From positions 1-46,527 of the forward strand of contig CAMBMH010000012.1 of NCBI GenBank assembly GCA_945868575.1: DNA of 46,527 bases. Direction: 5' to 3'. Both the position numbers and the translations under genes were made by a program. The notes under the pieces were generated by a model that saw only the letters and a list, made by a program, of their open reading frames with translations, ran no database searches and had not been told where the DNA came from. Positions 25,958 through 34,742 of this stretch are shown here, one piece after another; position 1 is the first letter of the stretch, and each line of letters starts with the position of its first letter. Origin of the DNA: Singulisphaera sp. GP187 (lineage in GTDB: Bacteria; Planctomycetota; Planctomycetia; Gemmatales; Gemmataceae).

Positions 25958-27127
25958 ATGTCCAAAGGTGCGCAAATTGTCGGTTGGTCCCACATTCCAT
26001 TTGGAAAGCGGGAAGAGCCCGATGTTGAAGCCCTTATGAGGCTTGTTTCCCTTGATGCGCTGCGCCATGCCGAGGTGGAACCCCGGGATCTCGATGGAAT
26101 TTATGTAGGAGTGATGAACAACGGGTTTTCCCGGCAAGGTTTCGAAGGGGCGTTGGTCGCCCTTGCGGATCCGGGGCTTTCCTATGTTCCCGCAACCCGG
26201 GTGGAAAATGCCTGCGCGACCGGATCCGCCGCGATTCATGCAGCCATGGACTTCATCGAATCGGGTCGGGGACGGATAGCCCTTGTGGTAGGTGCCGAGA
26301 AGATGACAGCTCTGCCCAACAGCGATGTCGGAAATGTTCTTCTTTGCGCGAGCTATCACAAGGAAGAAGCCGGCCCCGCTGGCTTCGCAGGCATCTTTGG
26401 AAAAATCGCACAGCAATACTTTGACCGGTATGGGGACAGGAGCGTCGAGCTGGCAAAGATCGCAGCAAAAAACCATAAAAACGGTGTCGAAAATCCGTAC
26501 GCCCAGATCCGCAAGGACCTCGGCTTTGAGTTTTGCAATTCCGTTTCTGATAAGAACCCCTATGTCGCCAAACCGCTTAGGCGGACCGACTGCTCTCTGG
26601 TGTCTGATGGAGCTGCCGCGCTTGTTCTTGCGGACGAGGAAACCGCAAAGGGTTTAAAGCGGCGTATTGCGTTCCGCTCGCGGGTCCACGCAAACGATAT
26701 TCTCCCCTTGAGTCGTCGTGATCCACTCGCCTTTGCCGGGGCTGCAAAAGCTTGGGCATTTGCGCTCTATCGCGCGGGTATAACTCTGGGCGACCTGAGC
26801 GTTGTCGAAACCCACGACTGTTTCACCATCGCCGAGTTGATCCAGTATGAGGCGATGGGGTGGGTTCCCCCTGGCAAAGGGCATCATGTCGTTCATGAAG
26901 GTTGGGCCCAAAAAAATGGCAAGCTTCCCGTGAATCCATCAGGCGGGCTCAAATCCAAGGGGCACCCGATCGGAGCCACAGGCGTATCCATGCATGTGAT
27001 GGCTTGTTTGCAATTGATGGGCGAGGCACAAGCAATGCAGATTCCCGGGGCCACCCTTGCGGGAGTCTTCAACATGGGAGGCGCCGCTGTCGCCAACTAT
27101 GTCAGCATTCTGGAGCGGGTGAAGTAA
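25958..27127 (+). CDS. thiolase family protein (acetyl-CoA acyltransferase/SCP-x-like)
   Basis: About 389 residues, the usual thiolase length. The nucleophilic cysteine is Cys86 in RVENACATGSAA; HDCFT in VVETHDCFTIAEL is the SCP2-thiolase form of the second catalytic region; and GGLKSKGHPIGATG near the C-terminus carries the catalytic His. Thiolases cleave or form carbon-carbon bonds of acyl-CoA substrates; the SCP-x branch often acts on branched or sterol-type chains, but the substrate is not readable. ATG 25958 follows GAGGGTG at good spacing, and I reject the longer frame from 25730. No other beta-oxidation genes are adjacent. Confidence 0.9.
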   Translation: MSKGAQIVGWSHIPFGKREEPDVEALMRLVSLDALRHAEVEPRDLDGIYVGVMNNGFSRQGFEGALVALADPGLSYVPATRVENACATGSAAIHAAMDFIESGRGRIALVVGAEKMTALPNSDVGNVLLCASYHKEEAGPAGFAGIFGKIAQQYFDRYGDRSVELAKIAAKNHKNGVENPYAQIRKDLGFEFCNSVSDKNPYVAKPLRRTDCSLVSDGAAALVLADEETAKGLKRRIAFRSRVHANDILPLSRRDPLAFAGAAKAWAFALYRAGITLGDLSVVETHDCFTIAELIQYEAMGWVPPGKGHHVVHEGWAQKNGKLPVNPSGGLKSKGHPIGATGVSMHVMACLQLMGEAQAMQIPGATLAGVFNMGGAAVANYVSILERVK

Positions 27128-27189
27128 GGTTGTGTAAGAGCACAAACCTATTGGCAACTTCCTGAAGAGGCTCCTTGTTTCGACTTCTC

Positions 27190-29076
27190 TCAGGTTGGCA
27201 ATTGGCTCGTCCACTCCTTCGCCTTGCGAAAGGCCCCCAGGACTGGCTCATCCAGCCTTGTAGTTTGCACGCCCGGATAGGTTGTTTTGATTCCCTCCGC
27301 GACCAGGGTGAAATAGTCCCGATTGGAAAACATGCCACCTGCCGCAAAAACCTTGGGGCAAGACAATTCCATTTTTTCCGGTTCACGGGCCAAGACCGAC
27401 CGGACCAGGTTCACCAGTTGCCCGGCTCCCCTGGAGCAAATCTCCCTTGAAGCGGGATCGTCTGACTTTGCCGTTTCCAGAACGATTTTGGATAGCGCGG
27501 CAACCTGTTTTCGCGGGGAGTGTTCCCGCCAGGGGAGAAGTTCGCGAACCTGTCGTAGGCCAAGTTGGCGCAAAAATTCTTCCTTGAGCTTTGTGGGACC
27601 TTCCCGGCCATCTTCGGCCCCACAGATCGCCCGGAGCGCCTGATCCACAACCCAAATGCCGCCCCCCTCGTCCCCAACGAGAGGGCCCCAGCCCCCAGCC
27701 CGATGAACGGCTCCGGGAGATGGTTCCCACCAGCAAATCGATCCCGTGCCCGCGATCAGGCAAATCGCCTGGGGATCCCCGCCTGCCAAAGCGATTAACC
27801 TTACATCCGCCATGACTTCGGTTTTGGCGTCAGGAAATTCTGCGACCAACAATTCCTGCAAAGTCCGACAAATCTCGGGCGTCCCGGCCCCGGATGTCCC
27901 GGCGACGATGGCTTTGACTGCACGAGGAGGAATTCCCTGGTCCGAAAGGAAGGCCGATATGCGTCTTTTCCACTCAAAAATAACCCCATCAAGACCATGA
28001 CTTAAGGGAAGAACAGACGGACCGGCAAGCGTATCCGTTTCAAAAGTGGTTCCGTCCGGGTGACAAACTCCAAAACGCATTTTCAGGCTGGTTCCCCCGC
28101 CATCAATTCCCACCCAAACTTTGCGGTGTTCAACAAGCCCCTGGTAGGTCCTTTGGGGACCAAGCGCATCGACAATTCTGCCTCCCGAAAATCGAAGTCG
28201 TTCCCTTGCCTCCTCTGGACCTATTTGCAATAGCGAGGCAACGATTGCGGGTTTGACTTCGCCTTCCAATTTCATTAGTTGATTTTTTGCATCTTCGATG
28301 GAGGAATTTGTCGACTGGGAAACAATCCTGATGGCTCGCTGACGCAGTTTTTCGTTGGAGGCGCGAAGGTCCACCAGCAGATCGCCGTGTGTCTTGCCCA
28401 AGCCGATCATCACCGCCGTGGAAATGGTGTTCAAGACGAGTTTGGTGGCGGTTCCCGCGCGCAATCGGGTCGACCCGGTAAGGATTTCGGGGCCCGTTTC
28501 CACCTCGATGCTGTGCTGGGCATGTCGGGACATTTCGCTGTTTTTCACACAGACCAATACCGCAGTGATTGCTCCGGCTTTTTTCGCCTCGGCCAGCGCC
28601 CCGATACAGTAAGGCGTCCGTCCCGATGCGGCGATCGCAATGAATGAATCGCGGCGATCGATACCCAGATGGATTAGGTCCCTGGCGCCCCATTCAGGCG
28701 AATCCTCGGCCCCTTCGACTGCTTTGAGAAGCGCACCAGGCCCCCCTGCAATGAGGCCAACCACCTGGCCATGAGGCGCGTGAAAAGTGGGGGGACATTC
28801 CGCCGCATCGACCACTCCCAGTCGACCGGAGGTCCCCGCTCCCGCATAGATCAGGCGGCCTCCCTGTTTCATCCTCTCGACAATTGCTTCGACAAGTTTG
28901 CCGATCTTTTCAGCTTGCTGCGCGACAATCGGGGCGATGGTGGCATCTTCGGCATTCATCAGCCGGGCAATGCCAGTTGCATCCAACAGGTCGATTCCGA
29001 CCGAGCGCGGGTTGCGTCGTTCGGTGGTGAGTTTCCCGAGAGGATCAGCGCTGAATTCTGGAGAGAAAAGGGTCAT
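27190..29076 (-). CDS. murQ: bifunctional N-acetylmuramic acid 6-phosphate etherase/N-acetyl sugar kinase
   Basis: A 628-residue fusion. Residues 1-310 are a MurQ etherase with a SIS fold: AGAGTSGRLGVVDAAECPPT (catalytic Glu93) and AVEGAEDS (Glu124), spaced 31 residues apart as in E. coli Glu83/Glu114. Residues about 318-628 are a BadF/BadG-type ASKHA kinase: phosphate-1 motif DGGGTSLKMR at 325-334, GTSGAGTPE and LIAGTGSICWW. MurQ removes D-lactate from MurNAc-6-phosphate to give GlcNAc-6-phosphate; BadF-type kinases such as clostridial MurK phosphorylate MurNAc and GlcNAc, so one polypeptide could do both steps of MurNAc salvage. Its start overlaps the symporter's stop (ATGA). The symbol refers to the etherase half. 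Confidence 0.9.
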   Translation of the reverse strand: MTLFSPEFSADPLGKLTTERRNPRSVGIDLLDATGIARLMNAEDATIAPIVAQQAEKIGKLVEAIVERMKQGGRLIYAGAGTSGRLGVVDAAECPPTFHAPHGQVVGLIAGGPGALLKAVEGAEDSPEWGARDLIHLGIDRRDSFIAIAASGRTPYCIGALAEAKKAGAITAVLVCVKNSEMSRHAQHSIEVETGPEILTGSTRLRAGTATKLVLNTISTAVMIGLGKTHGDLLVDLRASNEKLRQRAIRIVSQSTNSSIEDAKNQLMKLEGEVKPAIVASLLQIGPEEARERLRFSGGRIVDALGPQRTYQGLVEHRKVWVGIDGGGTSLKMRFGVCHPDGTTFETDTLAGPSVLPLSHGLDGVIFEWKRRISAFLSDQGIPPRAVKAIVAGTSGAGTPEICRTLQELLVAEFPDAKTEVMADVRLIALAGGDPQAICLIAGTGSICWWEPSPGAVHRAGGWGPLVGDEGGGIWVVDQALRAICGAEDGREGPTKLKEEFLRQLGLRQVRELLPWREHSPRKQVAALSKIVLETAKSDDPASREICSRGAGQLVNLVRSVLAREPEKMELSCPKVFAAGGMFSNRDYFTLVAEGIKTTYPGVQTTRLDEPVLGAFRKAKEWTSQLPT

Positions 29077-30572
29077 GAATTCCCCGGCTGGATTTTTCGT
29101 TTGGGGTTGGGCAAATCAAGGAGCAAGCCGAACCCCAGAGTGGAGAGCGTTCCCAGAGGGGCGTACCATGGCCACGCCAATCCTTTTTCTCCCCAAAGGG
29201 TAGGCATCCAGAAATAAAGCACCAAAGCCCCGCCTAGCACCATGCCACCAAGGGCCGAGGGGCTACGAACGACTTGCTTGCGGATCCCCAATAGGAAAAG
29301 ACCAAGCACAAGTCCGGCCAGGAAACCTGCGATGGTAAAAATCTGTTCGATCACGCCTTTTTCGCTTCCCGCTTGCCATGCGGTCCAGGCCACCATCATC
29401 TGAAGGATTCCAAACACTCCGGAGGCCCAACGCCCCGTGACCAGTTCCTGTTCGCCTGTGATTTTCGGAAACCAGAGTTTGACAAAATCTCCGATGAATG
29501 CGCTTGCGGAACTGTTTAGTGATGAGGAGAGGGTACTCATCGCGGCGGCGAGGACGGCGGCAACCACCAAACCCGCCATCCCCGCAGGAAGGCGTTCCAC
29601 CACATAACGGCCAATAATCCGGTCTGGGAGGATATTCCCCTCGGGGGTCCAGGATGCGGATTGTTGCAGGGCAAAAAGTCCCGCCCCGATGGTTAGAAAG
29701 AGGGCAAACTGCAAAAAGACCACTACTCCACTGCCCACGAGAGCAAAGGCGGCGGCCTTTTGCGACCTAGCGCAGAGGTAGCGCTGGACCATCATTTGAT
29801 CCGAGCCATGGCTTGCCATCGACAGGAAGATTCCCCCAAAGAGACCCGCAGGGAGCCAAAACGCATCGGTCCAGGCGGAAGGTTCGGGAATCAGTCGAAC
29901 CAGGTTAAACTTTCCTGATTCATTTCCGATAGAGACCAATTGGCCCCAACCACCCGGAAGTGCGTAAATGATGGTGCCAAAAATGATAAATGCGCCAACG
30001 GAGTAGACGACAAACTGAAAGAGGTCGGTCCAAAGAACCGCCTTCATTCCGCCCAGGGTCGTGTAGACCAAAGTGGAAAGGCCAGTGACAAAGATCGACC
30101 AGCCCGGGGATAGCCCGGTTAGCTCGCCCACCAGAAGTGCCGTCAGGAAAAGTCGCAAACCATCCGCCAGGGTCCTCATCAATAGGAACAACGCCGAGGC
30201 GGTTTGCTGGACGGAGGAGTCGAACCGGGTTTTGAGTACCTGATAGGCTGTCAGGTAATCGCCCCCGAAAAACCAGGGGAGTAACCATCGGGCGACAACG
30301 AGGCGTCCCAGCAGAAAGCCAAAAGCCAGCTGCAGAAAGAGGAAGGATCCCCCCTCCTTCCAGGCCATTCCGGGCACACTGAGAAAGGTAACACTCGAAG
30401 TTTCGGTCGCCACGATCGAAAAAAGGAGGAGCCACCCGGGAATCGACCGCTCTCCCAGAAAATAATCTTTGGAGGTTTTTTGCCCACGCATGGCGAGGCC
30501 GGCAAGGGTGCTGAGGGTGATGTAGATCACCACAATAAGCAGGTCGAGCAGCCGAAATTGCGCAGGATCCAT
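29073..30572 (-). CDS. sodium:solute symporter (SSS family)
   Basis: 499 residues with about 13 hydrophobic segments. Family features are the N-terminal helix, KTSKDYFLGERSIPGW (the conserved S.DYF.G.R..P.W region), GGMKAVLWTDLFQ and an ASHGSDQMMVQRYL segment that matches the SSS sugar/sialate transporter signature. It would carry a solute into the cell with sodium. The ATGA overlap with the MurQ-kinase gene suggests that the cargo is MurNAc, GlcNAc or a similar cell-wall sugar; this is inference from context. The ATG at 30572 begins with MDPAQFRLLDLL directly before helix 1. Confidence 0.9.
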   Translation of the reverse strand: MDPAQFRLLDLLIVVIYITLSTLAGLAMRGQKTSKDYFLGERSIPGWLLLFSIVATETSSVTFLSVPGMAWKEGGSFLFLQLAFGFLLGRLVVARWLLPWFFGGDYLTAYQVLKTRFDSSVQQTASALFLLMRTLADGLRLFLTALLVGELTGLSPGWSIFVTGLSTLVYTTLGGMKAVLWTDLFQFVVYSVGAFIIFGTIIYALPGGWGQLVSIGNESGKFNLVRLIPEPSAWTDAFWLPAGLFGGIFLSMASHGSDQMMVQRYLCARSQKAAAFALVGSGVVVFLQFALFLTIGAGLFALQQSASWTPEGNILPDRIIGRYVVERLPAGMAGLVVAAVLAAAMSTLSSSLNSSASAFIGDFVKLWFPKITGEQELVTGRWASGVFGILQMMVAWTAWQAGSEKGVIEQIFTIAGFLAGLVLGLFLLGIRKQVVRSPSALGGMVLGGALVLYFWMPTLWGEKGLAWPWYAPLGTLSTLGFGLLLDLPNPKRKIQPGNS

Positions 30573-30756
30573 GTCGAGACTCTGTGGCTAAAATGGATAA
30601 ATGGGGCCGATTGAAAGGGATCTTGAGGGGGTCTATTGGAAGGATCCCGGCCAATCAGTGTTGTCACCGTTTCCTTTTCCATTTAACATAACGGTTTACC
30701 CTCTCCGAAACAGGAGCCGGGTCCTTATTGGCTTTAGAGGCGTTTGGAGGCCTCTC

Positions 30757-30840
30757 ATGGGTAGCAGACGGGGTAGTGGTCGCAGGAAAGTTGGACGCAA
30801 GAAAAGGCGCATGCGCGCCAAGATTCGTCACCGCAAGTAA
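30757..30840 (+). CDS. 27-residue basic protein, possibly a bS22/COX24-like ribosomal protein
   Basis: A 27-residue, Arg/Lys-rich peptide (13 or more basic residues; MGSRRGSGRRKVGRKKRR and on) preceded by a strong Shine-Dalgarno GGAGG at good spacing (30746-30750). Size, charge and the K-K-R-R-M-R core resemble the short AURKAIP1/COX24-domain ribosomal proteins (bS22 type) annotated in many bacteria, which begin MGS...KKRRKRM. I cannot confirm homology. It stands alone on the plus strand between the symporter and SDR genes. The frame is open back to 30601, but the upstream part has no such character. Confidence 0.5.
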   Translation: MGSRRGSGRRKVGRKKRRMRAKIRHRK

Positions 30841-30912
30841 GTTTTGCTGAGGTTTTGCCTGGGCCGAGGAAGGGGTGCGCATTCTTTTGCAACCCCCCGC
30901 GTTTCGGCCAAA

Positions 30913-31677
30913 TCAAACTCCGCTTAGGGTCCGGCCGCCGTCGACAACGACGATCTGGCCTGTCACCAGAGTGGTTCCCAGCGCCAAAAACATTACGGCA
31001 TCTGCAATATCGCCGGGGTCCGCTGCACGCTTTAAAGGCGTCTGTGCGACTGCGGCGTCGATCATTTGTTGGTGATCCTTGAGCCACCGTGTCTTCACGG
31101 GGCCTGGGGCAACCGCATTAACTCGCACTTCGGGGGCCAAGGCCTTCGAAAGCGATTTTGTCATAGTGTTTACTGCGGCCTTTGACGCCGAATAGGGGAT
31201 GCTGCTTCCCACGCCGCTTGCCGCCGCCACAGAGCTGATGTTTACGATATTTCCGTGCCTTGCCTTGAGATGGGGCGCAGCAGCACGGCAAATCTGAAAT
31301 CCACCAAACACATTCACGCTGAAAATGTCCTGCCAGACTTCATCGTTGGCCGATTCCAAGTCGGTCAAACCGATAAAATGCGTCGTGGCCGCATTGTTAA
31401 CCACAACATCCAGTCCTCCCCATTCCCCGACACAGCGCGCCACAATCTCCCGGGCCACCGCGTCGGAACCGATCTTCCCCTTGAGAAGGATCCCTTCTCC
31501 CCCTTGGGCCTGAACCAAGGCAAGCGTCTCTTCTGCCTCGGTTTGGCTTTTCGAATAGTTGATGCCCACGGCCAATCCGGCTCGTGCCATGCGAATGGCT
31601 ACTTCTCGGCCGATACCTGTGGCGGCCCCGGTGACCAATGCCACTTTCCGGCCCGCATTACTGCCTGTCTTGCTCAT
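30913..31677 (-). CDS. SDR family oxidoreductase
   Basis: About 254 residues, a classical short-chain dehydrogenase. The cofactor motif is TGAATGIG at 16-23, NNAA at 94-97 replaces the usual NNAG, and the catalytic set is Ser149 with Tyr162-Ser-Ala-Ser-Lys166. SMART-like C-terminal features include ALAPEVRVNAVAPGPVKT and a final GQIVVVDGG. The likely reaction is NAD(P)-dependent oxidation or reduction of a carbonyl or alcohol; the substrate is unknown. ATG 31677 has GGAG ten bases upstream; an in-frame ATG at 31686 would overlap the hemF stop (ATGA). Either way it is tightly coupled to hemF and likely co-transcribed with it. Confidence 0.9.
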   Translation of the reverse strand: MSKTGSNAGRKVALVTGAATGIGREVAIRMARAGLAVGINYSKSQTEAEETLALVQAQGGEGILLKGKIGSDAVAREIVARCVGEWGGLDVVVNNAATTHFIGLTDLESANDEVWQDIFSVNVFGGFQICRAAAPHLKARHGNIVNISSVAAASGVGSSIPYSASKAAVNTMTKSLSKALAPEVRVNAVAPGPVKTRWLKDHQQMIDAAVAQTPLKRAADPGDIADAVMFLALGTTLVTGQIVVVDGGRTLSGV

Positions 31678-31682
31678 CAATT

Positions 31683-32591
31683 TCATTCTCCGGTGAGTTT
31701 TTCCGCCGCCCAATCACGCGGCTGAAGCCAATACGATGTGAGTTTGCTTTCTTCCGTTCCCGGCGCCGCCTGATAGTCGTACACAAACCGGACGATGGGG
31801 GGCAGCGACATCAGGATCGACTCCGTACGCCCATTGGTCTTGAGACCAAAGATGGTTCCGCGGTCGAAGATCAGATTGAACTCGACATATCTGCCACGCC
31901 GATAGGTCTGGAAATCGCGCTGGGCCTCGGTGTAGGGCATACCCTTTCGACGCTGGACAATCGGTCCATAGCTCGAGACAAACTGATCACCCGCATCCTG
32001 GACAAATTCAAAAACCTTTTCAGGGTTATTTTGTTGATAATCAAAAAAGATACCACCAATTCCCCGGGCCTCACCCCTGTGAGGAAGGTAAAAGTATTTG
32101 TCGCACTCTTCCTTGAAGCGCTCATAGTTCGCCACTTCCGGATGGCGGTCGCATGCGGCTTTCCATGTTCGGTGAAAATGGACAACATCTTCAAGGTGAG
32201 GATAGTAAGGTGTGAGGTCGGCCCCGCCTCCAAACCATGAGGCTTCACCCTTTTGAATCAGGCGGAAATTGGCATGGACGGTGGGTATATGCGGATTTTT
32301 GGGATGAAGGACGAGAGAAACACCCGCAGCGAAAAAACGGTTTCCTTCCCCGGGAAGTTGCTTGGCAAATTCAGGCGCCATTTCCCCGTATACTTCGGAA
32401 AAGTTTACCCCGCCTTTTTCGAACACATTGCCTTCGCCGATCACACGAGTCCGGCCTCCGCCTCCCCCGGGTCGCTCCCAGGTATCCGTGCGAAAAGTCG
32501 CTTTGCCATCAAGGGCCTCAAGACCTGCGCAAATGCGGTCCTGAAGCCCCTTTAAATATTCGGTTGCCCTGGTTTTGAGAGTTGCAGGCAT
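31683..32591 (-). CDS. hemF: oxygen-dependent coproporphyrinogen III oxidase
   Basis: About 302 residues, in line with E. coli HemF (299). Conserved stretches include WERPGGGGGRTRVI, HANFRLIQ, WFGGGADLTPYYP, HRTWKAACDRHP, YFYLPHRGEARGIGGIFFDY and GRYVEFNLIFDRGT. The enzyme converts coproporphyrinogen III to protoporphyrinogen IX using oxygen in the haem pathway, in the cytoplasm. ATG 32591 (MPATLKTRATEYL) fits the family start; the frame opens further upstream at 32633. The SDR gene begins at or just past its stop. Its presence fits aerobic growth. Confidence 0.96.
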   Translation of the reverse strand: MPATLKTRATEYLKGLQDRICAGLEALDGKATFRTDTWERPGGGGGRTRVIGEGNVFEKGGVNFSEVYGEMAPEFAKQLPGEGNRFFAAGVSLVLHPKNPHIPTVHANFRLIQKGEASWFGGGADLTPYYPHLEDVVHFHRTWKAACDRHPEVANYERFKEECDKYFYLPHRGEARGIGGIFFDYQQNNPEKVFEFVQDAGDQFVSSYGPIVQRRKGMPYTEAQRDFQTYRRGRYVEFNLIFDRGTIFGLKTNGRTESILMSLPPIVRFVYDYQAAPGTEESKLTSYWLQPRDWAAEKLTGE

Positions 32592-32641
32592 CGGTTCATT
32601 TCCAACAATTGGGTCGGGATTCCCCCAGCCCAAGTGCCGGT

Positions 32642-33535
32642 TTAGGAACCGCTTCCCCCCACTTCCAACTTGGGAAGAATGTTGGGCTCAGACAAGCCAC
32701 GAGGCGACTCTTTTGGGGGAGTTTTCTCGTCGCGAAGGTCGATTGTGCGCTCATCGCCTCCCTGGACAACAAGGATTTTTTCCCTCTCGACGGGTTTTCC
32801 GCTATCGGTCCAGCGGGCTTTGATCCGGTATTGGTAGAGCATGCCCGGGTCTAGCTTGGGCGTCACAAACTCCCTGCGAGAGCCCTTTTGCGTCATTTTC
32901 GTCCCCTCCAACCAAAGCTCCGCCGCCTCCGGCACAAGCACAACCATGTGTGCAAGGTCTGGGCTGGTTTTCTTTTCGATCGGCTTGGTCGGAAAGGGAG
33001 GGAAAGGCGACACCGCAACACCAGGTTTTTCAGCTTCACCAGCCGCCACCGCGGGAAGATCGTCAGGCAAACGATCAGGTTGAACAATGGGGTTGCCAAC
33101 CTCACCAGCGGGCCGATCCTCATCAGGCAGGGCCTTCTCTTCTTTCTTTTCTTTGTCCGTGGGATCAGTCAAAGGATTGGTAAAGATGGGCAGCTGATCC
33201 AGCCAGGGTGTCCGCTTCGGATCCCTAGTCCAGACGGGACCGGGAAGCGAGTCGGGGAAGTTTCCGATCGAAACGCCACCACGACCATAGGCGTAATAAT
33301 TCGTGTAATTTCCGCCCCCAAAGTACCCCGCGGCGTAGTCGTGCATGTTGTAGCCGTAGTGCCAAGGCGGGCGACTCCCAATGGGATAGCCATCCTGGGC
33401 ATCGCGAAGATTCAGGTTGATACGGCGATTTTCACGAGGAGGCCGCCTCATCCCCCAGTTCCCCTGGGCCATCGCCAGATCCGCCGTGGCGGAGACCATT
33501 CCAAGCGCCAAAAGCGCTTTCAACGAAATTTTCAT
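32642..33535 (-). CDS. secreted planctomycete protein with TIGR03000-like domain
   Basis: About 297 residues. A signal peptide (hydrophobic 7-22, ending MAQ) is followed by a Tyr/Gly-rich segment (HYGYNMHDYAAGYFGGG, NYTNYYAYGRGG) and a charged Pro-rich linker. The C-terminal 80 residues (VVLVPEAAELWLEG..., YQYRIKARWTDSGK, REKILVVQGGDERTIDL) match the small planctomycete extracellular domain called TIGR03000, a PEGA-like beta fold. Its role is probably surface-associated and structural. GGAG lies upstream of ATG 33535; the longer frame would hide the signal peptide. The stop is 50 bases before hemF on the same strand. Confidence 0.78.
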   Translation of the reverse strand: MKISLKALLALGMVSATADLAMAQGNWGMRRPPRENRRINLNLRDAQDGYPIGSRPPWHYGYNMHDYAAGYFGGGNYTNYYAYGRGGVSIGNFPDSLPGPVWTRDPKRTPWLDQLPIFTNPLTDPTDKEKKEEKALPDEDRPAGEVGNPIVQPDRLPDDLPAVAAGEAEKPGVAVSPFPPFPTKPIEKKTSPDLAHMVVLVPEAAELWLEGTKMTQKGSRREFVTPKLDPGMLYQYRIKARWTDSGKPVEREKILVVQGGDERTIDLRDEKTPPKESPRGLSEPNILPKLEVGGSGS

Positions 33536-33811
33536 GGGGAGTAACTCCAGGGTGGGGCATCCTCTCCCAACGGGATGGAGACGCCCTTCCTCTCCATCGA
33601 CCTGTTTGGGTCTCTGGATGGCTGACTCCATGAATCTGACTCTGATTTTACCCAACAACCTTGAGGATCAATACAAATAGGACCGGAGAATGCTTGATGA
33701 GGAATCCGCCTCCTTTGGTGGTTGTAGCGGGTGGATGGATTGGTCCGGATTGGACTACGCCGACCGTTTTCCCATCCACTCTTAGTCAATCCACCCTCAA
33801 ATGGAGTAACC

Positions 33812-34474
33812 ATGTTTCCCGGAAACGATCAGTTGGTGGCCTGCCCCCATTGCGCCCGACCCGCGAGGCATTCCACCCTCCTTTCCGGAAACACCATCGG
33901 TGTCCGAATTTGGACCGACGGGAAACAGCTCGCCCCCATGAGTCCCGAAACTCCACCCATCGCCATTTGCCTTGGCTGTGAAAAGCCGTTCTGGCTTTCC
34001 CCTGCCAAAAAACTGGGGCAACTCGACCTCGATTCCGGGGAGGACGGAATCATTGACATCAACCCCGATTGGATGGATGCGGAGCATGTGGAGGAGCCCA
34101 CATGCGACGAATATCACCGCGCCATACATTCAGGATTTGCAAAAACCGTGGACGAGGAGCGCACCATTCGCATTCTTGCCTGGTGGCGCGAAAACGATCC
34201 CCATCGTGACGATTCACCGAGCGTATCGCTTCAAACAGCCACCGGGAACCGCCGGAAAAACCTCGAAGCCCTGCTCCACCTTTTGGGCGAGACCAACCTG
34301 GGCGAACAGATGATGCGCGCCGAAATCCTCAGGCATCTGGGAGAATTTGATCAATCCCGAACTCTTTTGTCCAAAATGGAAAACAGCCCGTTCGCACCCG
34401 TTATCAGGCAGCTTCGCATCCTTTGTGACGCGCGCGATGTCTCGGTCCGGGAACTTTTCCTGGTGGCGGACTAA
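33812..34474 (+). CDS. hypothetical zinc-ribbon protein
   Basis: 220 residues, no signal peptide or membrane helix. Two CxxC pairs (Cys11/Cys14 in CPHC and Cys53/Cys56 in CLGC) make an N-terminal zinc ribbon. The rest is helical, including LEALLHLLGETNLGEQMMRAEILRHLGEFDQSRTLLSKM, which reads like a tetratricopeptide-type helix pair. I do not recognise a named family; such proteins are common in planctomycete genomes without an assigned role. ATG 33812 has GGAG six bases upstream. It is transcribed divergently from the TIGR03000-type gene, with the shared promoter region at 33536-33811. Confidence 0.75.
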   Translation: MFPGNDQLVACPHCARPARHSTLLSGNTIGVRIWTDGKQLAPMSPETPPIAICLGCEKPFWLSPAKKLGQLDLDSGEDGIIDINPDWMDAEHVEEPTCDEYHRAIHSGFAKTVDEERTIRILAWWRENDPHRDDSPSVSLQTATGNRRKNLEALLHLLGETNLGEQMMRAEILRHLGEFDQSRTLLSKMENSPFAPVIRQLRILCDARDVSVRELFLVAD

Positions 34475-34742
34475 GGGGGGACCGCCTTTAAGGCTTGGCG
34501 TCCTGAAAGGCAGTTTTTGGGAAACACTCCGGCGCCAACTCTTGAGTTTGTCTCTTTCCCGATAAATTCCAGTTCGGCAACGAAATGACGCATCGGACCA
34601 ATGTCCTCTTGGTATTCAATTGAAATACAAGCCCTTTGACCGGATAATAAAAATTGGCTTTCCAACCTTTTGTGCTTTGTCGTTTTGTTACGGGTCTATT
34701 TGTGATTCGATAGCGACGGCACCCCTCCCAGGAGTCCTCCCA

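Noticed and set aside
27127-27149. Stem AGGTTGTG/CACAAACCT after the thiolase gene
   Set aside because: Contains a bulge and has no T-run, so it is too weak to call a terminator.
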